DNA of 64,000 nucleotides, taken from contig CM028916.1 in the NCBI GenBank assembly GCA_016801845.1, forward strand, positions 18,475,514 through 18,539,513, given 5' to 3'. The first letter of the stretch is position 1. Each line of letters opens with the position of its first letter. The notes under the pieces are model-generated. The model made no database searches, was not told the DNA's origin, and was given only the letters and a program-made list of their open reading frames with translations. This document shows, one piece after another, positions 46,560 to 57,379 of this stretch. The DNA is from Polydactylus sextarius (lineage: Eukaryota > Chordata > Actinopteri > Polynemidae). A program made the translations under genes and the position numbers.

Positions 46560-48132
46560 ATGCCTCCCAGAGGTCTCTTCACCATGACAAGTGTTCTCCT
46601 GTGGCTCTCACTGGTCCTGCTCGGTCCAACTCCGACTACGCGTAAGTTTATTTAATCATATCTAGCTACTCCTCAATTAGATAGAAACATTTAAACGTTT
46701 TAAACTGAACTCATCTATTAACAATAATGTGGTGTGTGTTTCTGTGCAGTTGGTTCCAGAGAAACCAGAAGCTGTTGTACCAGCTACAGTACAAAGCCAG
46801 TGCCCTTCAAGCAGATTAAAGGGTTCAAGGTCCAAAACGACTGGGAGAACTGTCGCATCAAGGCGATCATGTAAGACTCTCTTCTGCTAAACCATCACAA
46901 CACCCATCTGAATTCAAACAAGCACCTCTAAAATTACTATTGATTATATTTATTGATTGTATTTATTTCTAAATAAATTGGAATAATCACGAGGAATTGA
47001 TAATTCAAGTCCTGTCAGCCAGAATCATCTGACTTTCATAACTCTGAACAGGCAGCTGTTTGATATGCTCCATGTCTCAATAAATTATGGTCATAAATTA
47101 TTTGTTCTCAATCTGCCTGGTTTTAAATATTGACAAAAAAAAAAAAAAAAATCCAATCACAATTTCGCAAATATATCTGGGAGTCAAACCTCAACACACA
47201 CTGAATCAAATTAACATGTATTACAAAGTATTATAATCAGATATTTAACGATTCAGATCATGTTGTTTTAGACATTTTATCTACATTTGTGCTACATTTC
47301 AGAAAGACAAAATAAATCACTGGTAGATTTGAAAAACTGGATTTAAATGGACATAAAGAATCTCTCTATTTGTATTAAAAGTATAATAAAAAATAATTTA
47401 GTGTAAACTAAACACTTTTATAATATTTATATACTGCAAAACTAAAAATGAATCTGTTTTATGGTGTCTACACACACCAGGCGCTGTTGACACATATTGG
47501 TCATCTGATACTGACACAGACATGACTTGGCTGGATTATTTTTTTTTTTTGAAGTATTAAAATTCCTTGTAAATGAAAAGCAGAAACAGTAACACAAAAC
47601 TAGGAAGGAAGCATGAAAACTGATCATCTTCACTAAGAAAAAAAAAAAAAAAAAAAAAAAAAAACAAAACAAAAAAAAAAAAAACAGGAATGAGCCTGAT
47701 GTAACTAACCCACAGAAGATATGATAACAAATATAAACCACTCACTTTAAACAGCAATATGTTTGTCTCCATGTTGCAGTTTCTACACGCTGAGGAACCA
47801 TCAGGTATGTGCAAACGGGAACGATGAGTGGGTGAGAAAATCTCTGGTGTTACTAAGGTGAGACACTGACATTTAAACACCTACTAGTCTCAGTTTAGAC
47901 ACGGATCTTTAAATAAGGACACGCTTTGTGTGTGATTTTCTTTTTTGGGGAGAACTGTGAGTAAAATGAAATATTCATTCATGTTTGTTACAGCTCCAAA
48001 CTGAAGAAGATGGCGAAGGCCCGCTCAGCTGCAGGTGTGAAGAAAGTCAGACATCCTTCATATACAGATGGAAGCGGATCTTTCCACAGCACCACTATCA
48101 CTTACTCCAACAACACTGAAGCTTTCTATTAG
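46560..48132 (+). CDS. CC chemokine, CCL20-like (4 exons, 139 aa)
   Basis: Secreted chemokine that would attract leukocytes through a CC-type receptor. Exons 46560-46641, 46750-46870, 47780-47857 and 47994-48132 (TAG) join in frame. A signal peptide (SVLLWLSLVLLGPTPTT) is followed by SCC, a third Cys in WENCRIKAI and a fourth in QVCANGNDEWV, the standard four-Cys fold. Four exons, IKAIIF-YT, VCAN and the following WV resemble CCL20, and CCL20 is linked to EPHA4 in human. CCL25 is the main alternative because the C-terminal tail is long (about 45 residues past the core, basic then Ser/Thr rich). A second in-frame Met at residue 9 may be the true start. Confidence 0.9.
47467..47690 (+). repeat. 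Segment duplicated at 52262-52490 (copy A)
   Basis: Lies in intron 2 of the CCL20-like gene. It shares blocks such as gaaaagcagaaac, ggaaggaa/gg-gcatgaaaa and aaaacaggaa, in the same order and orientation, with copy B, followed by poly-A. Confidence 0.7.
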
Positions 48133-48491
48133 CGCAAAATCAGGTTGTTGCCTTAAAGAACTGCAGTTCAAGAAATCACATTGGTGTTCATGCAAGAAAA
48201 TGGTCCTACTGTAATCAAATCATGCTGGCAATATTATCTCTGAAATGGGAAAGTGTTGCTAATTACTTTTACTTGCCTAAACATATTCAGGATCAGCCTT
48301 AATACTTCATTATCATGACTTAAAGGAAAACCTGAAAGGAACAGCTTTGAAACAACCAACAGAGATTAAGTGCTTAGCCATTACAGCGTGTTTTAGTGAG
48401 CAATTGTTTTGTTAAATCAAGCTTCTCTGACTGTACTGTTTCCCTCCCTACTGCGAATCTGCTTAATTGTATTAATCAGCTAATGCAGACA

Positions 48492-48497
48492 AATAAA
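48492..48497 (+). terminator. Poly(A) signal of first chemokine gene
   Basis: AATAAA about 360 nt after the stop codon, followed by a GT-rich stretch (gttgtctgtgtttg). Confidence 0.7.
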
Positions 48498-48651
48498 TTT
48501 ACTCCACAGCACTGAAACACTGTTGTCTGTGTTTGTTTAATTGAACTACAACACGATCGCACTGAAGTGTGTGTAACGCTCAATGTAGCTGGTTAACCTG
48601 CTGTTAAAATGAATGACAGTAACCGAACAACAATTACTTCTTTCAGCTAGT

Positions 48652-48657
48652 TTTATT
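48652..48657 (-). terminator. Candidate poly(A) signal of second chemokine gene
   Basis: AATAAA on the minus strand, 604 nt after the stop. It lies only about 155 bp from the opposing gene's signal, so the two genes end tail to tail. Confidence 0.5.
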
Positions 48658-49260
48658 ATTATATCATTTTCAAGTACAATGTCATAATATGAGTCTTTAA
48701 CATTAAAAAAAAAACAAAAAGGCTCCAAGCATGCGATGGCAGCAGATCTACGACTGACTGCTGATGATGTAAAATCTCAGAAAAGGATGTAACCGGCATA
48801 TCTGTTGGAAGGCGTCTGAAGACGTTGTGTTGCTCTGCCCTCTGAGCAGTCTCTGGTGCTATTTCAGGTCAACAACCCGAGGGGGTTGGTGCCCCAGTCA
48901 GTCAAGGTGACCCCCACAATGACACACTGCTTTCAAACAAGGCGCACTGCAGTAATTTCAACTTCCCACAAGATGGCAGAATTGATCTGTGCCGCTGTCA
49001 GATAAATCATGAGATAATTTCTACTGTTAAACAATAGCAATAACAAGTGTGGATCACATAAATGCACATTTTTTTTCTTGTAGCAAACAGCAGATGATCA
49101 TAGTTATGGTTTATGTCTTTTATCTATGTTGACTCAAATAAACAAATAACAGCACTAATAATAAATATTAAATATCAAGGAATTACAGAAAGCATTTTAA
49201 ATATTTTAAATTAATTGAAGGCAAGTGGCTGTAGATAATTATGGTAGTGATCAGTGTTTT

Positions 49261-49970
49261 CTATGGGCTGGAGGTTGAGTTGGTCTTTGTTCTGCGGGCC
49301 TGTCTGTAAAACACACAGAAGAGATAACAGTTAAAATGACAGTTTCACATGATCAAAATGTTGTTTGACATGACACCTCCTGTTTGGAGAAAAAATGAGG
49401 ATAAATAGTAAATAATGGAGAAGAGCAACTTACTCAAGCTCCCTGATCTTGGCAAACACCCAGTCCTGTTTCCAGTGGCTGCAGACGTCTCCCTTAGTGG
49501 TCTCGAATCTGTGGAAAACAAGAAAAGTTTAGTCACAATGTCCAGGTCAATTGGAGAAAAAGGAGATTGTACTATCACATGAAGACTCATCATTCTTTGT
49601 AAAATAAAGAGGTGGTTCTTACATAATAGCACGGACACAGGGCAGGTTCTTCCTCTGTGTTCTGTAGCCGATGATGGGAGCAGTGATGTTTGCAATGCTG
49701 ACCTCAGTGCAGCAGTTGTGTGGCTTCTGCCTGTCTGTGTGAGGAAACAAACAAGTATTTGCTGTTATGAGCATAAAGTCTTTAATATTTTGTCACAATT
49801 TAGCCACTTCAAATGTCCGTATGTCTAATGCTTCAGTTGTGCAGGAGCAAATTAGCAGCTTAATATGGTGCAAGATCTTTAAAAATCAACTTACCAGAGG
49901 CCATTGCTGCCATTGCAAGAGCCCCGATCAGCACAGCCAGGCTCACAAGTCTTCTGATGCACAGCTGCAT
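49261..49970 (-). CDS. CC chemokine (4 exons, 101 aa)
   Basis: Exons on the minus strand: 49895-49970, 49623-49734, 49434-49508 and 49261-49303 (TAG at 49261-49263). They join to 306 nt in one frame. Signal peptide MQLCIRRLVSLAVLIGALAM, then HNCCTEVS, NLPCVRAIIFETTKGDVCSH and WKQDWVFAKIRELEQ, which is the CC fold with four cysteines and the conserved WV helix. The tail is short and basic (QARRTKTNSTSSP). Four exons place it in the CCL19/CCL20/CCL25 group. I cannot name the ortholog. It lies tail to tail with the CCL20-like gene. Confidence 0.92.
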
Positions 49971-50066
49971 GATTATGGTGTGAGATGGTCCAGAGGTTCT
50001 CTGCAGAAGCTGACGGGAGGATCTGGCAGGTGGAGACGACTGATCTACACAGGACTGACCTCCACA

Positions 50067-50072
50067 TTTATA
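50067..50072 (-). promoter_or_regulatory. TATA box of second chemokine gene
   Basis: The minus strand reads gatataaatg, about 100 bases before the start ATG, consistent with a roughly 70-nt 5' UTR. Confidence 0.55.
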
Positions 50073-52261
50073 TCATAATAAGAGGAAGTGGGAAAGCTGG
50101 CCGGATGAACTGTGTCTCTGAGTTTTCTACAGTGTATTTCTTAAAGGGTGGGAGCAATTCAACCGGGTGACACTGTGGTTGTGAAATTTCATCATATCAA
50201 AAGAGCTGACAAAGGAATATACATATATAAGTTATGACTACAGAGCAGATATTCTTTAGAAGTCGCTATGTATGCTTTTACTCTTAAAGTACCACACACA
50301 CACACACACACAGACACAGACACACACACAAGATATTGATGAAACAGAGAATAGAGAGAATAGAATAGAGAATAGAATGAATAGATTTCATTTATTTGTT
50401 CCCAAATGATTTCTATGTACTAGTATGTTACTGACTGTTGCTGATTTTTAGCAAAAATATGAAAGTAATAGTCATGTGGTGGAGTCACTAGTGTCATCTC
50501 TCTCTCTCTCTCTTTTTTAATGCTGACAATCAGTCAGGAAAAGGGGAAGAAAGGAGATGCCAGGGTTTCCGATCACTGACCGGAGATTTCCGGACATCCT
50601 CCGCCCAAATTTGGTCATGTTCCTCTAATGGTCTGTCATGTCTCAACTTGTTCAGTGGGGCCTTTATAAGTTAACCAGATCAAGTAATAATGTACTGTGT
50701 AATATACTGAAAATCTGATTTATTTCAGACTTCGAGGTTGTAGTTTTTCCACTTACAGTTTAACTTGGAGTTTAATAATAATAAAAAAAAAAAGCTGCAA
50801 AAAAATCAGGTAACTGCCAAAAAAGAGCAAGACTCAGGCTCTTGCTGCCAGTGAAACAATGCTGTCAGTTATTAATAGTCACACAACACAGAGTTGGTTC
50901 AAAAACTGGTATTTAATTTGCTCTGTGTCTGGCTTTTTTTATTTTCATATAATTTATTATTGAAGTAGAACATTTTCAATGTTTTACTCTCGTACTCTCC
51001 CCGTCTCTCTTCTTAAATACGACTTAAATTAGGGTCAGTAAGTCATCTGTGAACTCTGCAGACCTCTATTCATGATCTGTAAGAATTGCAGAGCATTACT
51101 CATCTCCACCTACGTGTCCCTGGCACCGTTTTCACCTCTACACCGGACTCAGATTAAAGCCTAAAGCAGAAGAATAAGACCGCATTGGTATGCAGCCTAC
51201 TTTACCTCAAGAGCTGTAATAGAACCACAAGACAGATCACAGCCCTGAGCTTCCCTAAATTTCCAGTGAATTACATTATATATGAAGATTGCCAAGAAGG
51301 TTCCCATCATATTTTTCTGTCACTGCTGTCAGTCAACTGCAGGTTCAAACCAGAGTGAAGTTGATTCACATCAATAAATGACACTAAAACGCCAACAACG
51401 GCAGCGTCTTGCTGTGTTTTAAGGTTGTGTCTGTAAGCAATAAAATCAAAATCTGACTGTCAAAAAAGCAGAACTTGTGACCTCAGACTTGTTCAGGATA
51501 ATCTGATGATGCTCAAAGCTCAATTTCACAAGAATGCTTTAAGGATGATGACCCCTTTAGAAGAGACGCTACAGTACTCATTTCCACTTCATTTCACAGA
51601 ATCGGGACAGTAAAGAGTCTTCTCTGAAAGGAGGTGGAGAAAAAAGAAATTATGCAGTTTTGGCTTTCTAGGCTTGTTTGCTGCTGCAGAACTTTTCTTA
51701 ATAATACAGCAGCTTTAATATGAGCAATACGGGACTAATCCTGTACTTGTTAGAGATGTTGCAGTAGAGACAAGGTACACTGTCTGTGTACACCAAAGAT
51801 TCAGTGTAACAACTGAGACATCTAATTATCACATAAGGTATTACACTAAAAAATGAGGGGGTGCCTGTAGAGGATTAAGCTTCATCGGGGTCATCACCCT
51901 ACTTCATCTGTGCTTCGATGGCAGGTCCAAACACCTCCACAAGCTAAATTGGCAACATCTGGCATCCCAGGTGCACCCACCCCTCCCTCTGCCTCCACCC
52001 TTTCAACCTAATATTGTTTAGAGCCCAGGTGTTATCCTTCTTCCTGATCCAGAGCCACTGATTTGCTCATTCGGCAGCGTTAGAGAACTGATGGCTTTAG
52101 ATGAGGCTGGGTTTGGGTTGTTATGCTCTTTAAGAGTCTGGTTTTCAATTTGCTTCTGCGTAAAAGTGACAGTGCTTCCAACGCTGTGACATTATATTCA
52201 TATTAACTGATTATCTGAAAAAAAACTATCTTTTACTTTGTAAAAACAAATGTGATCTATT

Positions 52262-52490
52262 GCACCTCACACACACTAGTCTGTGTTGGTAGTTATCAGT
52301 CAGTTGATGACACAAACTTGACTTTACTGGATTTTTTTTTTCTGAATGAAACATTAAATTTCCTTGTTGGTGAAAAGCAGAAACGATAACTCAAAATGAG
52401 GAAGGAGGCATGAAAAGTGTGACCGTGTCCACTTAATAGAAAATAAAATTGCAAAACAGGAACAGCACCGTTGACTAAAAAAAAAAAAAA
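52262..52490 (+). repeat. Segment duplicated at 47467-47690 (copy B)
   Basis: Same order of shared blocks as copy A, diverged by substitutions and small indels. Could be a dispersed element or part of an old tandem duplication of the chemokine locus. Confidence 0.7.
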
Positions 52491-53270
52491 AAAACTAGCT
52501 ACTAAAAAAGCTACTTTTAAGCAGCTCATTTACAAGCTCCTATTATGATGATATTTCAAATTAAACAATCCTGGCCGGGCGCTCCACTGCATCATGACTT
52601 CTCTCTTATCATTATCTTTACGGGCTACAACTTGCTGCCAAATGATGAAACAATATTCTGAAAGGCAATCTAACAGAAATGCATTGCAGCACCGACCTCA
52701 GCAGTCTGCGACACAACTCAGGGATATCAGCTATTAATCCTGAGCCGTAATAATGGGCTGTCATTGAGGAGGGACAGGTTAGAGTCAATTAAACATAATG
52801 GACCAATTCAAAAAAAAATCCACTTACACTGTCATTTTAAAAACGACAGGACAACTGCTCCATCCCTGTTTATTGACTATGAGATAACTTCCACACAGAC
52901 AATGTGGCTGCAGGAGAGTTCAAGTCCTGCTTGTATTTTAGCTGTGTTCACCTCTCCCACTTTATTACATTAATCTAATTTTGCAGCAGGATTGGTTTTC
53001 ATGAGTGATTATCCACACCATGTTCTTCATTATGTTGCAAAATAGTCTTATTAGTTGTTCCCATAGTAACAAAGGTCACATGGCTCTCAGACTACATATG
53101 AGCCGTTTCTGATCTGGTGCACAAGTCAAACATGAACCAGTACAGTCAGACTCTGCAGTTAGCTACATTTAGACACCTTAACGTTAAACCTGCAGCAACA
53201 GATTTTTGTGTCAGAACTACTTGTAAAGACAACATGACAGCAGATATGGAGACATATCACTGTTTACTGC

Positions 53271-53517
53271 CAAGCATGTCCATTTTCTATAGTGCTTATC
53301 CTGTTGAGAGTCATGGGAGGCCAGAGCCAAAGCCTGATGACTGTAGACAAGGTCATCAGTCCACTACAGTGCTAACAAAGAAAAACTCACATCTTTGGAC
53401 TGTGGGAGGAAAGCAGAGTCACTGGAGAAACCCCATGCAGACACAGGGCGAACATGCAAACTCCACACAGATCTGATCAAATCTGATTCAAACCCAGAAC
53501 CTTCTCACTGTGAGGCC
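53271..53517 (-). repeat. Degraded fish SINE-like/dispersed repeat
   Basis: Contains tgcttatcctgttgagagtc, ctttggactgtgggaggaaa, aacatgcaaactccacacag and a final ctcactgtgaggc, phrases found together in a very common teleost dispersed repeat. Confidence 0.65.
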
Positions 53518-54601
53518 TGAGAAGCAAGTAAAGTGTTTCCCAAACCCGCCAAGTGTCTCTTCCTTTTTACAAAAAACATTCTCTGGCAGGCAGGTGGAAA
53601 AATATCCTTTTCACCACCGAGTAAGGTGAAGGAAAACTTTATCCGACAGCTCTGCTTGTGATGTGAAGTGTTTGTTTTTGCATTTTGGCCACAAGAGGGT
53701 GAACTGCACCACTGAGACACCACTGAGTCTAAACATGACTACAAGCATTTGTGATTTCACCAGTGCACTCATAATGGATAGAAATATATTTGAATCCATA
53801 AAGGCTTTCTTCCAGAGATACTTTAGTTAGTCAAGTAAAAAATCTACACATAACGCAGATTCAAGTGGATGAACGGGTGAAACAGACAACCAGTTGACTG
53901 TTTGAGTCTATTTTTGACTTAAGTTAGGATTTCCTCTTAAGTCTTGTTGCCACATATGAAACTACACCTCAACCAACCTGTCCAGTTAGAGGTAACTGTT
54001 ACAAAAATTCTACCAGAAACACACTGTGTGTGGTTAATGTGACCTTTGACCTTTAGCTATCAAAAGCTAATCAGCTCATGTTTGAGTCCCAGTGAATATT
54101 TGTGCGAAATTCTGAAGAGATCTGTTCATCGTAGTCTTTAGATATCACATTCACAGGACCAAAAACACATTTCATGAGGTCGCAACAACCTCTGTCCTTG
54201 AAAATCTGATCAATTCATCTTTGAGTCCAAGAGAAGGTTTGTGCAAAACTTAAACAACACATGGGTGGACAGACAGCTTGAAAACATAAAGCCTGCAGCT
54301 ACAGCTTTCTCCAGAACACCAGCATGAAAAAAAAAAAAAAAATTAGAAAAAACTCACTTGCCTTTCAGGGTTTTTCACACATTTCTGAAAACTTAATTTC
54401 TTCAGGCTACTTTTGCTTTTGTGGGTGAAATTCTGTTGTGTTTTCAGTGAAGTTTTTTTCCCCTCAGTCAATTCACTGTAGCATATTTTCAGGGCCATGT
54501 TCAGTTTCTGAAGCTCAAAGGAATCAAAGTCAATGGGACAAGTTGAAGTCTGAATCCAACGATCACTGGTTCTCTCCATCTTCCTTCAGCTGACTTCCCG
54601 C

Positions 54602-54632
54602 CTACAATATGACATATAAAGTCATATTGTAG
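54602..54632. repeat. Perfect 12-bp inverted repeat
   Basis: ctacaatatgac at 54602-54613 and gtcatattgtag at 54621-54632 are exact reverse complements with a 7-base loop. Confidence 0.9.
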
Positions 54633-56419
54633 TGATTTTTATATTTTATTTAGGTGGAGCCAATGTCTATCTGAAGATCTGATGCGACTTTCTACCTTAG
54701 ATCACGATAAAACGGAAAGTTTGGTTGATTGACAGGAAAGGAATAAAGATCACTTCAAGCTTCAAAATGTAATCTTGGTGTTTATTTTATTTTATGGTGT
54801 TTAGAAATGAAATAATGAATCCAATAACCAGAAAATAATTAGTACATAAATGATTATTATTTGATAAAATAACAATTAGCTGTAGCCTTAATTAGTATTT
54901 AAAACACAACTACGTGATGTTTTCCACATCACTGTCACGGTCAGAAACGTTTCCTAGCTAGCTTGCTAACATTAGCATCAAGCACAAACTCACCAGATGA
55001 ATTTTCATTGAAAATACGATAAATAAATGGGCCACGGTATCATTCAATGCAGTAAAACCGATCCTGGTCAACTCTGATGTTTAAACGTTTGCGTAAAATG
55101 GTAACAGTTACTAAATTACTCAAAATGCTCAAAACTTTTGGGACATTTTCACAAGTCTTGATCTTGCGCCTTCGTTTCTTCACCTGTGCGGAAAGACGTA
55201 TTTTTTAGAGCGGGTTAGATTATCTCTCAAATTAAAATAGTCAAAGTTAATAGTTTAGTTAGTTAGTTAGTGATTTGTCTGAGATTCATTATTCATAATT
55301 GTTACCAATATTGGCTAAAGAGTCTATGGGAGTGTCGCCACTCTTGCAACCTAAACCGCTCTGCGTATTTCAAAGAGCTGACGCCCCCTTGTGGGCAGTT
55401 AGGAGAAGCGCAACCGTTTTAAATTTGCCAGGGTGATCTAATGTTGAGGTCATGATATGGCAAATGAGAAGTATGAAGCGTTTAATAATGTTTTTGGCAC
55501 AAGAGCCTCACTCCTGCCTGATGTGTTTGTGTGTTTTTTTTTTCTGTCAGATACAGTTTTGTTCAGGTCTTCAACACTTGTTCAACTTTCTTGTCCACCT
55601 GTTGTGGATAACAGTACATGTGTAAGGTCGTTGAATGTCTTCATAAGAAGCCATAGAGTAATTCACTTAGTATTTAAGAACATTAAAAGCCCCTGCTGCA
55701 TGAATGTAGAGGAGTCACCACAAACCATGTGTTTTGCGTACATGTTTGGTGTGTATAACCTTGTGTATAACAAATGCAATGAGGCCAACAAAAATACGCA
55801 TATAGTCACTGTGCTTTTATGCACTGTGGTTGCAGAAATGAAAACAGCGCCAGTAGCGCAAAGAACCACCAACCTCAATAGCAGTAGCAGCTGTCGTGTT
55901 AGAAAGTGAGACATTTGCAGCCGCACTTAAAGGTTTCCCTTTCGTATTTTACAAGTTATCAATGGACAAAATTGTTTACAGTGACCATTTATAAAAAAAA
56001 AAAAAAAAAAAAAAACAGATGTCACTGGTCACTTGTGGCCAACAAAATTCTAATTATGTAAGTTTAAAAACACAATATCTGAAAACCTGTTCTCTGTAAA
56101 TAAAAATCTTATCTTTTTCACTGATCTTTCCCTGATATAGATAAAGGTTTTTGATCATGTGGTGAGTGAGGCTCCGATGTCTCAGGTATTTCCACTATTT
56201 AAGTGGTATGTAAACGTGTATGGACTGTGTTTTACTGCAGTGGAAAATATATTGACACCTTCAGACCACCAGAAATGAGTAGAGGGGCACAAACCAGCGA
56301 GCTGCTGGGGGAGGAAACGTTGTCGCTGACTTTCCAGTGTGTGCATCTGTGGGTTGCAGCAGAATGAATGCTCACAGTTGCAGATAGCATAAAGGAATGT
56401 GTTGACGATGCTGGTGGCC

Positions 56420-56426
56420 TTAAATA
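56420..56426 (+). promoter_or_regulatory. TATA-like element of third chemokine gene
   Basis: ttaaata, 52-58 bases before the start ATG. Confidence 0.4.
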
Positions 56427-56477
56427 GACTCTGTAGTGAAAGCTGCACATCACATCTGTTTTAGACAGACACACACA

Positions 56478-57103
56478 ATGACAAGTCTTGCCTTCGTCTC
56501 GCTTTTGCTCTTAACAACCATGCTGTCTACTGCCTCAACTCAAGGTAAAGGAAAAAATGAATTATTTCTATGCATGTGTGTTTGTTTATTTATTCATATT
56601 TCATTTTCTTGTAATAATTTTAGCTTATGGTGATGATAATAATAATAGGGTCTTGTGTGTTTATTACAGGTAGGATAGCAAACTGCTGTCGCAAGGTTAC
56701 AAACACGCAAGTCCACCGAGTCAGCCTGGAGAGTTATTACATACAACAACAACATCCGTGCCCTCTGCGTGCAGTGGTGTAAGTCAGCAGCACTTCTCAG
56801 TATCAGATTTGTGTGTATTGTTTGTCATGGGTCCTTACAAAGCAACAGAAGTCAAATGTACCCACTCTGGTATATTGTATTTCAACAATATACCAGAGTT
56901 TTGTTTTAAACAATCATCTTCTTTTCAGAAATGTTGCAACATGTCACTGATGGTTTATTTTCCATATTGTGTTTTTCAATAGATTCACCACATTTACAGG
57001 CAAAAGAATCTGCGCTAACCTGGACAACTTGTGGGCAAAGACAAGCATGGCCTTTCTCGATGGAAAAAACTGGCAAAAGCAACAAATGTTGCGGAAGCAC
57101 TGA
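56478..57103 (+). CDS. CC chemokine (3 exons, 98 aa)
   Basis: Exons 56478-56544, 56670-56778 and 56983-57103 (TGA) join to 297 nt in frame. The signal peptide begins MTSLAFVSLLLLTTMLSTAS. The mature part starts near GRIANCCRKV, with further cysteines in HPCPLRAVVFTTFTGKRICA, giving the four-Cys CC pattern, then NLDNLWAKTSMAFLDGKN. Phases (1/2, 2/1) are those of classical three-exon chemokine genes, unlike the four-exon neighbours. The C-terminus is short. I do not recognise a specific ortholog. It could be a fish-specific CCL. Confidence 0.9.
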
Positions 57104-57373
57104 CACAACATCCATTTTCACACAAAAATACAACACTTTTGAAACTGAAATCAGAAATCAGAAGTTTTTCAACTGTTTCATTTGAAAAACTTCTTCAACT
57201 GATCCATAGACATTGAATGTTTTTACTTTTTCTAAAAAAATTCCTACAAACTGCTAATGAAGTTAAATATCCATTGTATTTGGTTTTCTATTCTGTATCT
57301 GTTAGCCTTGTTTTTGTATGAATGTTCTTCATGATAATAACTTATTACTTTAACTATACTGAGCAACATTGCT

Positions 57374-57379
57374 AATAAA
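57374..57379 (+). terminator. Poly(A) signal of third chemokine gene
   Basis: AATAAA 271 nt past the stop codon, followed by a T/G-rich stretch. Confidence 0.7.

Larger units (their letters stand above)
50080..56417. other. Intergenic DNA between chemokine genes
   Basis: About 6.3 kb of AT-rich DNA with old repeats: an (ATAGA)-rich LINE-tail-like piece at 50345-50412, a copy of a segment also found in the first chemokine gene (52262-52490), a SINE-like unit at 53271-53517, a hairpin at 54602-54632, and one unassigned 150-codon open frame at 55457-55909. Confidence 0.6.

Noticed and set aside
54343..54579. 78-codon minus-strand frame starting MERTSDRW
   Set aside because: Lys/Ser-rich and unrecognised, without neighbouring exons. 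Likely chance in AT-rich DNA, though not tested by homology search.
57031..57216. Alternative frame over the third chemokine's last exon
   Set aside because: The frame that continues from VVF-TTFTGKRICA, with the fourth Cys, ends at TGA 57101-57103. The other frame breaks the chemokine fold.
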